Assembly: GCA_009777095.1 (NCBI GenBank) | Contig: WRMN01000008.1 | Coordinates: 1-64,000, forward strand | Direction of reading: 5' to 3' | Length of the DNA: 64,000 nt | From: Bacteroidales bacterium | GTDB taxonomy: Bacteria; Bacteroidota; Bacteroidia; Bacteroidales; UBA932 | In this document: positions 1-8,661 of the stretch, one piece after another | Numbering within the stretch: position 1 is the stretch's first letter | How the letters are laid out: the number at the start of each line of letters is the position of its first letter | Notes under the pieces: model-generated | The model's database searches: none | What the model was told of the DNA's origin: nothing | The model's input: the letters and a program-made list of their open reading frames with translations, nothing else | Position numbers and translations under genes: made by a program

Positions 1-13
1 AAGCTACTTTTAA

Positions 14-47
14 ATGATTATGGCGGGATTAATCCCGCCATAATCAT
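14..47. repeat. 34-bp perfect palindrome
   Basis: Bases 14-30 and 31-47 are exact reverse complements with no spacer; the core is GGCGGGATTAATCCCGCC. There is no T-run on either side, so a terminator is not obvious. It could be a protein-binding site, a cruciform, or the stem of an AT-flanked hairpin ending a transcript from off the left edge. Confidence 0.9.
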
Positions 48-106
48 CACCACTTTTGACTATTAATGAAAAAAAGAGCTATTTCATCACCACTTTTGAC
101 TATTAA
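44..106. repeat. Two 23-bp direct repeats, 40 bp apart
   Basis: The 23-mer beginning TCATCACCACTTTTGAC occurs at 44-66 and again at 84-106, separated by a 17-bp AT-rich spacer. The first copy overlaps the end of the palindrome at 14-47. With only two copies and no cas genes nearby, it is not a CRISPR array. Its origin is unknown; it may be a remnant of a mobile element end. Confidence 0.85.
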
Positions 107-138
107 GCCTATTTTCGTGGTAAGGCACAGAGATACAA

Positions 139-175
139 AAATCACAACATCTTCAAAATGAATTTGTTGTGATTT
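139..175 (-). terminator. Rho-independent terminator of pyrH-frr
   Basis: Inverted arms of 11 bp (139-149 and 165-175) enclose a loop that itself can pair in part. Read on the minus strand, the hairpin is followed by a short T-rich stretch. It lies 35 bases beyond the frr stop codon. Confidence 0.65.
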
Positions 176-209
176 GAATTTTATTTGCTGAATACCCCAA
201 ATTTATAAA

Positions 210-776
210 TTACACCGTCATTATTTCTTTCTCTTTTTTCTCCAATAATTCATCTGCTTTTTTGTTGAAATTGTCGGTGAGTTTCTGCAATTCGGCTTCC
301 GCGTCTTTGGCTACATCTTCCGGCAAGCCTTCTTTCTGGAGTTTTTTCGCCTGCTCCACTCCATCGCGGCGGGCAGCACGAATGCTTACGCGCGCCTGTT
401 CGCTTTCAGCCCTTATTTGCTTCACCAAATCCTTACGGCGTTCTTCCGTTAAAGCCGGCACATTAATACGTATTTGCTCCCCGTTATTCTGAGGCGTGAA
501 GCCAAGATTGGCTGCCATTATGGCCTTTTCTATCGGGGCAATCATGCTCTTATCCCATGGCTGGATAAGTATAGTTTTAGCATCGGGAGTAGTAATGCTC
601 GAAACCTGCGGCAAGGGCGTAGCTGTTCCGTAGTAATCAATCATCACATTCTGGAATATGGCCGGATTGGCTTTTCCGGCACGCACCAATAACATCTCCG
701 CTTCGAGGTAATCAATGGCTTTCTGCATTTTTTCCTTGGCTGCAACCACCAGTTCTTTTGCTTTTATAAGATCCAT
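210..776 (-). CDS. frr: Ribosome recycling factor
   Basis: The 188-aa product has the full length and the helical, charged character of RRF, which with EF-G splits the post-termination ribosome and frees mRNA and tRNA in the cytoplasm. Family-typical stretches are seen: the VRAGKANPA segment near residues 32-40, the YYGTATPL segment near 48-55, and the basic EERRKDLVKQ region near 111-120. It sits 52 bases downstream of pyrH on the same strand, the usual pyrH-frr pair, and a hairpin terminator follows. Identity is secure. Confidence 0.97.
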   Translation of the reverse strand: MDLIKAKELVVAAKEKMQKAIDYLEAEMLLVRAGKANPAIFQNVMIDYYGTATPLPQVSSITTPDAKTILIQPWDKSMIAPIEKAIMAANLGFTPQNNGEQIRINVPALTEERRKDLVKQIRAESEQARVSIRAARRDGVEQAKKLQKEGLPEDVAKDAEAELQKLTDNFNKKADELLEKKEKEIMTV

Positions 777-828
777 ATTATTATCTGTTATTTTTGTTGT
801 TGATTGATGATTTAATTATTTAAGGTTT

Positions 829-1569
829 TTAAACAGTCAAGTGTCTAATAGGCAATCTGTTCGTGGTTAATGTGCCGATGGCTTCTCCTTTAACAACCTT
901 TTGCAAATTGCCGCTGTGATTCATGTCGAAAACAATAAGCGGAATATTATTTTCCTTGCAAATGGTAAAAGCGGTAAGGTCCATAATTTTCAAATTCTTG
1001 CTATAGGCTTCGTCGAAGGTCAATTGCTCATATTTCGTGGCCGAAGGGTCTTTTTCAGGGTCGGCAGAATAAACGCCGTCCACGCGCGTACCTTTTAATA
1101 ATACATCGGCTTTAATTTCCGCCGCACGTAAAGCCGCTGCTGTATCGGTAGTAAAAAAGGGATTTCCGGTTCCGCCGGCAAAGATGCAAACCCTACCTTC
1201 TTCTAAATATTGGTTGACTAAATCCATAGAAAACCGCTCTCCTATAGATTCAATAGCTACAGCCGTGAAAATCACTGCTTTTACACCAATACTCAGGAGG
1301 GCGGCTTGCAGGGCTATACTATTGATAACCGTAGCTAACATGCCCATCTGGTCGCCTTTAACCCTGTCGAAACCCTGATTGATGCCGCTTAACCCGCGAA
1401 AAATGTTTCCTCCGCCAATCACTATACCGACCTGAGCCTGAGCCTCTACCGCTAATTGCACCTCTTTGGCGTATTGGTTAAGCACCTCAGTACTAATGCC
1501 GTAATTATTTTCTCCCATAAGACTTTCGCCGCTGAGTTTTAAGAGAATTCTTTTGTATCTAAGCCCCAT
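829..1569 (-). CDS. pyrH: UMP kinase
   Basis: This 246-aa amino acid kinase-fold protein phosphorylates UMP to UDP with ATP, a cytoplasmic step of pyrimidine nucleotide synthesis. The N-terminal KLSGES motif (residues 11-16), the GGGNIFRG loop (52-59) and the TTDTAAALRA nucleotide/phosphate region (about 140-149) are all present. Length is normal for bacterial PyrH, a hexamer usually regulated by GTP and UTP. It is the first gene of a pyrH-frr operon. No clear TAnnTTTG element was found in the 150 bases between it and the divergent acpP, so its promoter is undefined. Confidence 0.97.
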   Translation of the reverse strand: MGLRYKRILLKLSGESLMGENNYGISTEVLNQYAKEVQLAVEAQAQVGIVIGGGNIFRGLSGINQGFDRVKGDQMGMLATVINSIALQAALLSIGVKAVIFTAVAIESIGERFSMDLVNQYLEEGRVCIFAGGTGNPFFTTDTAAALRAAEIKADVLLKGTRVDGVYSADPEKDPSATKYEQLTFDEAYSKNLKIMDLTAFTICKENNIPLIVFDMNHSGNLQKVVKGEAIGTLTTNRLPIRHLTV

Positions 1570-1651
1570 ATATTGCGTTAATTAAATCGAGCGAATTTAA
1601 GGAAAATTTTCGGAATATGCAAAAAAAATTTCCTGTTTCAGATAAAAGTGT

Positions 1652-1659
1652 TACCTTTG
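1652..1659 (+). promoter_or_regulatory. Promoter -7 element for acpP-fabF
   Basis: TACCTTTG matches the Bacteroidota -7 consensus TAnnTTTG. It lies 67 bases before the acpP ATG, leaving a leader of about 60 bases. Confidence 0.7.
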
Positions 1660-1725
1660 TATCTTTCTTTAGGCTCAATTATAAAACAAATAACTTATAG
1701 TATTAACCTAAAAACTTATTAAATT

Positions 1726-1962
1726 ATGGCAGATGTAGTATCAAAAGTAAAAGCCATCATCGTTGACAAATTAGGCGTTGACGAAAATGAAATTACTCCC
1801 ACCGCTAGTTTTACCAACGACTTAGGCGCTGACTCTCTGGACACTGTAGAATTGATTATGGAATTTGAAAAAGAGTTTGGAGTTACCATTCCTGATGGCG
1901 ATGCCGAAAAAATCAGCACTGTGGGCGACGCTATTTCCTATATTGAAGAACACGTTAAGTAA
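1726..1962 (+). CDS. acpP: Acyl carrier protein
   Basis: The 78-aa acidic protein carries growing acyl chains on a 4'-phosphopantetheine arm during type II fatty acid synthesis. The attachment serine is S37 in the [10 protein letters not shown] motif, typical of all ACPs. It starts at an ATG 67 bases downstream of a good promoter and is followed after 48 bases by fabF, the common acpP-fabF arrangement. A phosphopantetheinyl transferase that could modify ACPs is encoded in this window at 33256-33882, although that one is Sfp-like rather than AcpS-like. Confidence 0.98.
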   Translation: MADVVSKVKAIIVDKLGVDENEITPTASFTNDLGADSLDTVELIMEFEKEFGVTIPDGDAEKISTVGDAISYIEEHVK

Positions 1963-2010
1963 TTTTTATTATCCTTATTCAAGCAGTTTAGTATTTAACA
2001 TTTTGTATTT

Positions 2011-3261
2011 ATGCAGTTAAAACGAGTAGTAGTCACTGGTTTGGGTACCGTTAATCCTTTAGGTAATAATGTTCAGGAATATTTTGCCAATCTCGAAAAA
2101 GGCGTTAGCGGCGCAGGGCCTATTACCCGTTTTGATACTACGCTTTTCAAAACAAAATTTGCTTGTGAAGTTAAAAATTTTGACCCAAGCCAACACGGCA
2201 TTGATCGCAAAGAAGCGCGTAAACTTGACCTTTACGCGCTATTTGCTTTAGCCGCTGCTGCCGAAATTATAACCGACAGCGGAATTGACCTCGAAACGGC
2301 TGATAAGGACCGTATCGGAGTGATTTGGGCTTCGGGAATTGGGGGTATAGAGTCTCTTACACAAGACATTAAAGACTATGTAGCCGGCGGATTAGTTCCC
2401 CGTTTCAGTCCTTTCCTCGTTCCCAGAATGATCGCAGATATTGCTGCAGGGCACATTTCCATGAAATATGGATTCCGCGGCCCTAACTATGCCACAGTAT
2501 CTGCTTGCGCCTCGTCAACTAATGCCATTGGCGATGCTTTTAACCTTATTCGCTTGAACAAAGCCGATATGATTATTAGCGGCGGTTCCGAAGCAGGCAT
2601 CTGTGAAGTGAGCGTGGGCGGGTTCAATGCTGCCCAGGCGCTTTCTACCAACAACGAAAATGCCGCCACCGCATCACGGCCCTTTGATAAAACCCGCGAC
2701 GGTTTTGTAATGGGAGAGGGTGGCGCAGGCGTTTTACTCGAAGAGTATGAACACGCTAAAGCCCGTGGTGCAAAAATTTATGCTGAAGTAATAGGCTGCG
2801 GCATGACTGCCGACGCTTATCACATTACAGCTCCTCACCCCGAAGGCATTGGCGCTAAGAATGTTATGCGACAAGCCATCGAAGAGGCCGGTATTACATC
2901 CGAAGAAGTGGATTACATCAATGTGCATGGAACCTCCACTCCTTTGGGCGATATTGCCGAACTTAAAGCCATCAAACAACTTTTCGGCGAACATGCCTAC
3001 AAACTAAACATCAGCGCGACCAAATCCATGACAGGGCATTTGCTGGGTGCTGCCGGCGCGGTTGAATTTCTGGCATGTGTTTTCGCCTTGCAAACCGGAA
3101 TTGTCCCGCCAACCATTAACTTTCAAGTAGAAGACCCTGAAATTGATTACAAATTAAACCTTACGCTCAATAAGGCACAAAAACGCGATGTAAAAGTTGC
3201 GCTAAGCAACACCTTTGGGTTCGGCGGCCACAATTCATCTGTATTGATTCGTAAAATCTAA
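2011..3261 (+). CDS. fabF: 3-oxoacyl-ACP synthase II
   Basis: This 416-aa thiolase-fold condensing enzyme elongates acyl-ACP with malonyl-ACP. The Cys-His-His triad is complete: C166 in the VSACASSTNA motif, H306 in NVHGTST and H343 in MTGHLLGAAGA. The C-terminal GFGGHN signature is also present. Length matches FabF (about 410-420). It lies in an operon with acpP, and the sensor kinase gene starts only 19 bases after its stop, suggesting read-through into the two-component pair. Confidence 0.97.
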   Translation: MQLKRVVVTGLGTVNPLGNNVQEYFANLEKGVSGAGPITRFDTTLFKTKFACEVKNFDPSQHGIDRKEARKLDLYALFALAAAAEIITDSGIDLETADKDRIGVIWASGIGGIESLTQDIKDYVAGGLVPRFSPFLVPRMIADIAAGHISMKYGFRGPNYATVSACASSTNAIGDAFNLIRLNKADMIISGGSEAGICEVSVGGFNAAQALSTNNENAATASRPFDKTRDGFVMGEGGAGVLLEEYEHAKARGAKIYAEVIGCGMTADAYHITAPHPEGIGAKNVMRQAIEEAGITSEEVDYINVHGTSTPLGDIAELKAIKQLFGEHAYKLNISATKSMTGHLLGAAGAVEFLACVFALQTGIVPPTINFQVEDPEIDYKLNLTLNKAQKRDVKVALSNTFGFGGHNSSVLIRKI

Positions 3262-3280
3262 CAACCTTATAATCTGAAGG

Positions 3281-4588
3281 GTGAACAAACGACTAATATG
3301 GGCTTTGGCTGCTGCCATTTCAGTATGCACGTTGGCACTCATCTATGTTCAACTCAATTGGATTTTTTCTATACGAAAAGCCGAAAAGGTTAATTTCGAG
3401 CAAAATATTCGCTTTGCGTTAGATAATGCTGTAGCCGACATTGATGAGGCCGTTAAATGGAATCCATCTATTCAGGAGCAACTTTTATCAGGTATAATCA
3501 TACATAGCTACGACCTTCCCATTCAGGAACGAATATCCATAGAAGAAATAAATGATTTTCTTCAAAAGGAATGCCAGAGGCATCATTTGAAGAATATCTC
3601 TTATGAGTTTGCCGTAACCAATAATGCATCAGGGGAAATCATTTTCAGCACCAAAGGTTTCAAAGATGTGGACCCCATGCAAGCCCACATCGTTGCCCTC
3701 TTTCCCCGCGACCCCGATTATGTTACTCAATATTCCTTATTATTCTACGAATATGCAGGCAGTATTATCCGTACATCTATCTGGCTGCTCATAGGCGCTT
3801 CCATTTTGCTGACCCTAATCATCATTGCTCTTTTTACCTCTAATTTGTTGATTATCTTTAAACAAAAACAATTAACGGAAATTAAAAACGACTTCGTCAA
3901 CAACATTACCCATGAGTTAAAAACACCTATAACCACCATTTCTTTGGCAGCCCAAATACTGAACGACCCGCACACCTCTATCAAGGAAGAGAAATGGCCT
4001 TATTTACACCAAACTATACTTTTTGAAACTAAAAGATTACAGTTTTTAGTGGAAAAAGTCTTACAAATTGCTATCTTTGAGCGAAAAAAGTTTAAACTAA
4101 AGTATCAGGAAGTGGATATTGTGGATTTATTATCGAAAATTACCGGATTTTTCACCTTGCAATTAGAGAATAATAATATTAAAATAATAACTGATTTCAA
4201 GGAAAAGGGAACAAAGGTATGGGCCGATGAAACACACCTTACGAATGTGTTTACCAACCTTGTTGATAATGCTATTAAATATCGGAAAGAACAGGACGCA
4301 TGGATAAAAATAACAACTACCAATCATACGAATAAAGTAATTATTACAGTAGAAGACAACGGAATAGGAATACACAAAAAAAATCAGAAGAAAATTTTTA
4401 CCAAATTCTTTCGTGAACCCACAGGGAATATTCATACCGTAAAAGGATTTGGTCTGGGATTAAATTATGTAAAACAAATGATAGAAACACTGCGTGGCAG
4501 CATACAAATAGAAAGCACTCCGGAAATAGGTACGCAATTTTTTGTAACTTTGCCGATAATGAAAGAAACAAACAAAGAAGAATCTTAG
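3281..4588 (+). CDS. Membrane sensor histidine kinase (RprX-like)
   Basis: This 435-aa inner-membrane kinase has a first TM segment at about residues 5-27, a sensor region of roughly 135 residues, and a second TM at about 165-190. The HisKA box has phospho-acceptor H211 (HELKTP). The ATPase domain shows the N box around N330, G1 box DNGIG (359-363) and G2 box GFGLGL (389-394), so it should be active. The start is GTG, preceded by AAGG. It ends 3 bases before the response regulator gene. The sensor region has no recognised fold, so the signal is unknown. The layout resembles Bacteroides RprX/RprY, but the assignment to that family is inference. Confidence 0.93.
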   Translation: MNKRLIWALAAAISVCTLALIYVQLNWIFSIRKAEKVNFEQNIRFALDNAVADIDEAVKWNPSIQEQLLSGIIIHSYDLPIQERISIEEINDFLQKECQRHHLKNISYEFAVTNNASGEIIFSTKGFKDVDPMQAHIVALFPRDPDYVTQYSLLFYEYAGSIIRTSIWLLIGASILLTLIIIALFTSNLLIIFKQKQLTEIKNDFVNNITHELKTPITTISLAAQILNDPHTSIKEEKWPYLHQTILFETKRLQFLVEKVLQIAIFERKKFKLKYQEVDIVDLLSKITGFFTLQLENNNIKIITDFKEKGTKVWADETHLTNVFTNLVDNAIKYRKEQDAWIKITTTNHTNKVIITVEDNGIGIHKKNQKKIFTKFFREPTGNIHTVKGFGLGLNYVKQMIETLRGSIQIESTPEIGTQFFVTLPIMKETNKEES

Positions 4589-4591
4589 GTT

Positions 4592-5287
4592 ATGGAAGAC
4601 AAAAACACAACTATTTTGTTAGCCGAAGACGAAGAAAACATAGGAACTTTGCTCTGCGACTATTTAAAAGCCAAGGGTTATCAAGCGGATTTATATCTGG
4701 ACGGAGAAAAAGCCTTCAGGGGATTTTGCGCTAAAAAATACGACATCTGTATTTTAGATGTAATGATGCCCAAAAAAGACGGTTTTATGCTGGCCGAAGA
4801 TATTCGCTCCATATCTCCGGAAATTCCAATTATTTTCCTTACTGCAAAAAACATGAAAGAAGACCTCATTCATGGTTTTTCCGTAGGCGCCGATGATTAT
4901 ATGACCAAGCCCTTCAGCGTTGACGAATTAGTGTTGCGCATTGAGGCTATTCTTCGTCGTATCCGTACATTTTCCAATGACACGGAAAAAACTGTTTTTA
5001 AACTGGGAAATAACACTACTTTCTACTATGGCAAGCATACCTTAGTTGTTTGCGATAAGGAAATAAAAATAACCGCCAAAGAGTCCGAGATTCTTCGCTT
5101 ACTGTGTATGAATAAAGGTGGTGTGCTTGACCGTAATTCCGCTTTGATTGCCGTATGGAACGACGATAGTTATTTCAACGCCCGCAGTATGGACGTTTAC
5201 ATCGCAAAATTACGTAAGTATATAGAACAAGATCCTGATGTGGAAATTGTTAATGTTCGTGGAAAAGGTTTTAAATTAGTATATTAA
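4592..5287 (+). CDS. OmpR-family response regulator (RprY-like)
   Basis: The 231-aa regulator has a receiver domain (about 1-120) with acidic pocket D12/E13, phospho-acceptor D56 (LDVMMP), T84 and K106. A winged-helix OmpR/PhoB DNA-binding domain follows at about 135-231. It is the cognate partner of the kinase directly upstream, with a 3-base gap. The next gene starts 5 bases after its stop, so kinase, regulator and the GH16-fold gene very probably share one mRNA. Targets cannot be read from the sequence. Confidence 0.95.
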   Translation: MEDKNTTILLAEDEENIGTLLCDYLKAKGYQADLYLDGEKAFRGFCAKKYDICILDVMMPKKDGFMLAEDIRSISPEIPIIFLTAKNMKEDLIHGFSVGADDYMTKPFSVDELVLRIEAILRRIRTFSNDTEKTVFKLGNNTTFYYGKHTLVVCDKEIKITAKESEILRLLCMNKGGVLDRNSALIAVWNDDSYFNARSMDVYIAKLRKYIEQDPDVEIVNVRGKGFKLVY

Positions 5288-5292
5288 TTATT

Positions 5293-6492
5293 ATGAATGT
5301 TTTTTCTGATATATCATTGGCGTTAGGGTATTTACCCTCTTCTCGCCGTTACGAAAAGCAAAGCCGTCAATTAAACGACAGCTATGCGCTTTTTCACAAT
5401 ATCGCTGCCGGCGAGGTCTTTCAACGTTACCTTGCCTTAGACTCTTACATCAACTCGTCGAACTACCGAACAGATATTAAGAGAGTCAAATCTTTAAAAT
5501 ATAAAGGTGGGCCTGAACACTTGCAGTGGCAACATTACAAGGAGTTGAAAAAAAATAAAGCAGTAAAAAAATACCTTAAAAAAGGAGAGGAAAGCGAGTC
5601 TCCTTTGTTGCAGGAATTTATTGCATTAGATAAATTAGTTCGCTCCGATGCCTATCAACAACGGACGGCTTATCTTAAAGATAAAAACAGGTATAAAGAA
5701 AGTCAAGCTTACCTGCAATTGTTGGAATACCAACGATTGAAAAAATCAAAAACCGTTAAACAGTACTTTTATCTGCAAAACAAATATAAGGCCGAGTTCC
5801 ATGAACTTGATACATGGAAGTTATTATTCTCCGACGAGTTCGAAGGCCTGCAGCTTAGTCAATATTGGAGTACGCAACAGGAAGTAGGACTTGGAACCAT
5901 ACATACAAGCTATGTTCAGAACAGTGAATACCATAAACTGGCTGCCGAAAATGTAATCCTTGCTGAAAATAAACTGAAAATCGCCCTCAATCCTGTTGAA
6001 GAAGAAGGTATGGCCTGGGACGAAAAATTCGGTTTCATTTCTCGTGATTTTAATTACAGCGCCGGAGTAGTCAACACTGCTAACCTGTTTCAGATACGGT
6101 ACGGAAAAATTGAGGCTAAAATACGTGTCCCTAAAGTAAAAAACGCCTATTACGCCTTTTGGCTCAATACCAACGCCCCTACTCCTGCCATCAGTTTGTT
6201 TAATTACTGTAACAACTGTTTGGTAACAGGAATTTATCAGGCCGCCGGAATCGACGAGTCGCGCCGCCGCTTGCGCTTAAACTCTAATGAATTTTATTTC
6301 GTAGAGGTGAGATGGAATAAAAAAATGATTACATGGAAACTTAACGGTAAAGAAATTTGCCGAAAAGCCAACACGGTAAATGTCCCGCTATTCCTTCAAC
6401 TCACTGCAGGAGCTGTGGGTGAAATTCCGACCCAACAATTACCTCAACATTTCGACATCGACTGGATAAAAGTCCACGCCAGAAAAGTATGA
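5293..6492 (+). CDS. GH16-fold protein lacking catalytic residues, with duplicated helical N-terminus
   Basis: The 399-aa product has two parts. Residues about 46-161 hold two similar charged, helix-rich units of roughly 55 residues (one starting at YLALDSY, the other at FIALDKL). Residues about 173-399 look like the concanavalin-like jelly roll of GH16 (LLFSDEFEG, GKIEAKIRVP, AFWLN, the C-terminal FDIDWIKV strand). The place where GH16 enzymes have ExDxxE reads AISLFN (299-304), so nucleophile and acid/base are missing. No signal peptide is seen. The gene follows the response regulator by 5 bases and overlaps the deaminase gene by 4 (ATGA). It may be a binding or signalling protein; function is unknown. 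Confidence 0.7.
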   Translation: MNVFSDISLALGYLPSSRRYEKQSRQLNDSYALFHNIAAGEVFQRYLALDSYINSSNYRTDIKRVKSLKYKGGPEHLQWQHYKELKKNKAVKKYLKKGEESESPLLQEFIALDKLVRSDAYQQRTAYLKDKNRYKESQAYLQLLEYQRLKKSKTVKQYFYLQNKYKAEFHELDTWKLLFSDEFEGLQLSQYWSTQQEVGLGTIHTSYVQNSEYHKLAAENVILAENKLKIALNPVEEEGMAWDEKFGFISRDFNYSAGVVNTANLFQIRYGKIEAKIRVPKVKNAYYAFWLNTNAPTPAISLFNYCNNCLVTGIYQAAGIDESRRRLRLNSNEFYFVEVRWNKKMITWKLNGKEICRKANTVNVPLFLQLTAGAVGEIPTQQLPQHFDIDWIKVHARKV

Positions 6493-7748
6493 GTATTTTA
6501 ATCAAAAATGTGCTGCTGCAGCAAGAAACCATTGATGTTTTTATTGAAGGGAATACTATTCGGGAAATAGGGCAGGGCTTGACAGGCGCAGCGCAAAAAG
6601 TTATTGATGGAAAAGGGAAAGCTGTTATTCCGGGCCTCATCAACTGCCATACCCACGCTGCTATGACCCTTTCCCGCGGCTATGGCGACGATATACCTTT
6701 GGAACGATGGCTCTACGAAAGAATATGGCCATACGAAGCCAACCTTACTCCTGAAGATGTGTATTGGGGCGCTAAGTTGGCCTGTCTTGAGATGATTAAA
6801 AGCGGCACTACCTGCTTCTGCGATATGTACACCCACTTCAACAGCACTGCTCAAGCAGTGGAAGAAATGGGACTGCGCGCTGTGTTGGCCGCTACCCTGT
6901 TCGATTATTTTGATGAAAAACAGGCGGCAGCAGGCAAACAGCAAATGCAGAATTATTTTGCAAAAAAAGATAAATACAGTAACCGCATTACCTTCGCATT
7001 AGGCCCTCACGCTATCTATACGGTATCGGCCGACTCCTTGCGCTGGTGCAATGATTTTGCACAGGATAATGATTTGCTTCTTCATCTTCATCTTGCCGAA
7101 ACCCAGACCGAATATAACAATTCCGTGCAACAGTTCGGTCTCTCGCCGATACGTTATTTACACAGCATCGGACTGCTTTCCCCTCGTTTGATTATAGCGC
7201 ATTGCGTATGGCTCGACGAGGAAGAAATCGACATGTTGGCCGACCACAATGTGAAAGTTGTGCATAATCCGAATTCCAATCTGAAAATAGCTTCCGGTTT
7301 TCAATTCAAATATAAGGAAATGAAAGCGGCAGGAATAACTGTAGGTTTGGGCACCGACGGCTGCGCCTCGTCCAACAATTTAGATATGATTGAGACGATG
7401 AAAACAGCCGCACTGATGCAAAAAGCCTGGCGCTTCGATGCTACCGCCATGCCCGCCGATGAGGCTTTCGACTGCACTACCATTAACGGCGCTAAAATAC
7501 TTGGATTGAACATCGGCAAAATAGCTGTCGGATACTTGGCCGACCTTTGTTTGGTCGATTTGAACAGCCCTGCATTTACGCCTAATTTCAATTTTATATC
7601 TAATCTAATCTATGCCGCCAACGGCAGTTGTATTGATACGGTTATTTGCGACGGCAAGGTACTCATGGAAAATAAATACGTACCCGAAGAAGAAGAAATT
7701 TTGCAGAAAGCCGCCGCCGTTGCCTACGCTTTAATGCGACGCACTTAA
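6489..7748 (+). CDS. mtaD: Amidohydrolase, MTA/SAH deaminase type
   Basis: This 419-aa metal-dependent hydrolase of the TIM-barrel amidohydrolase superfamily belongs to the 5-methylthioadenosine/S-adenosylhomocysteine deaminase group. Metal-binding residues are visible: H54/H56 in NCHTHAAM, a His in GPHAIY, the His pair in LHLHLAETQTE, and the Asp of GTDGCASSNN. It would turn MTA, SAH or adenosine into the inosine derivative. The start codon overlaps the upstream stop (ATGA), showing translational coupling. Purine nucleoside phosphorylase follows 51 bases later, so the two can form a purine salvage step. The exact substrate is not decidable from sequence alone. Confidence 0.9.
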   Translation: MSILIKNVLLQQETIDVFIEGNTIREIGQGLTGAAQKVIDGKGKAVIPGLINCHTHAAMTLSRGYGDDIPLERWLYERIWPYEANLTPEDVYWGAKLACLEMIKSGTTCFCDMYTHFNSTAQAVEEMGLRAVLAATLFDYFDEKQAAAGKQQMQNYFAKKDKYSNRITFALGPHAIYTVSADSLRWCNDFAQDNDLLLHLHLAETQTEYNNSVQQFGLSPIRYLHSIGLLSPRLIIAHCVWLDEEEIDMLADHNVKVVHNPNSNLKIASGFQFKYKEMKAAGITVGLGTDGCASSNNLDMIETMKTAALMQKAWRFDATAMPADEAFDCTTINGAKILGLNIGKIAVGYLADLCLVDLNSPAFTPNFNFISNLIYAANGSCIDTVICDGKVLMENKYVPEEEEILQKAAAVAYALMRRT

Positions 7749-7799
7749 CTAATATGGCAACAAAGGTCAAGGTTCAAAGTTAAACAAATCAACAATAAT

Positions 7800-8633
7800 A
7801 TGGATTCAAGAGTTATAAAATTTAACGAAACCGCCGATTTTATTCTTCAAAGAATCGGCGACAGGCCTGAAGTGGCTATTGTTTTGGGCAGCGGTTTAGG
7901 CGCCTTAGCCGACAAGATTGAAAACCCTGTCATCATTCCTTATTCCGAAGTGCCGCATTTTGTGCAATCCACTGCCGTAGGACATAAAGGCAATCTGATT
8001 TACGGAACGTTGAACGGAAAAAAGGTGATAGCCATGCAAGGCCGTTTCCACTATTACGAAGGCTACGGCATGGAGCAGGTAACCTTTCCCATCAGGGTGA
8101 TGTGTTCGCTCAAAATAAAAGCGCTCTTCGTGTCGAACGCTGCAGGTGGCATGAACACTGCCTTCCGCATAGGCGACCTAATGATTATCCGCGACCACAT
8201 TAACTTCCTGCCCAATCCGCTCATCGGAAAAAACATTGATGAGATGGGGACGCGCTTCCCTGATATGACCCGTCCCTACGACCTTGAATTGATTAAATCA
8301 GCCGAAGAAATTGCCGCCGAGCATGGCATTAAACTGCAAAAAGGCGTGTATGTGGCCGGCACAGGCCCCACCTACGAAACCCCTGCCGAATATGCTTACT
8401 TCAAAAGCACCGGCGCCGACGCTGTGGGCATGTCAACCACTCCTGAGGTGATTGTAGCCCGCCACTGCGGCGTTCGCGTCTTCGGAATGTCGGTCATCAC
8501 CAATGAGGCGCACGACCTCGACAGCACCGCCGCCGATGGCTACAAAAACGACCACAAAGATGTGATGGCCGCCGCCGACAAAGCTGCACAAACCATGTCG
8601 TTCCTGTTTGCGCAGATGATAGGGCAGTTATAG
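7800..8633 (+). CDS. punA: Purine nucleoside phosphorylase (trimeric type)
   Basis: The 277-aa enzyme cleaves purine nucleosides with phosphate into base and (deoxy)ribose-1-phosphate. Phosphate-site residues are present: S31 in GSGLG, H62 in VGHKGN, R82/H84 in [10 protein letters not shown]. Base-site residues E197 and N235 (VITNEA) are also there; Asn at this place is the hallmark of trimeric PNPs preferring 6-oxopurines such as inosine and guanosine. This fits the neighbouring deaminase, which would supply inosine-type products. Length and motifs are complete. Confidence 0.95.
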   Translation: MDSRVIKFNETADFILQRIGDRPEVAIVLGSGLGALADKIENPVIIPYSEVPHFVQSTAVGHKGNLIYGTLNGKKVIAMQGRFHYYEGYGMEQVTFPIRVMCSLKIKALFVSNAAGGMNTAFRIGDLMIIRDHINFLPNPLIGKNIDEMGTRFPDMTRPYDLELIKSAEEIAAEHGIKLQKGVYVAGTGPTYETPAEYAYFKSTGADAVGMSTTPEVIVARHCGVRVFGMSVITNEAHDLDSTAADGYKNDHKDVMAAADKAAQTMSFLFAQMIGQL

Positions 8634-8661
8634 CTCTTACTTATTTGACTATATTTTTGGC

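Noticed and set aside
44-106. CRISPR array
   Set aside because: There are only two repeats with one 17-bp spacer and no cas genes; the repeat length and spacing do not fit.
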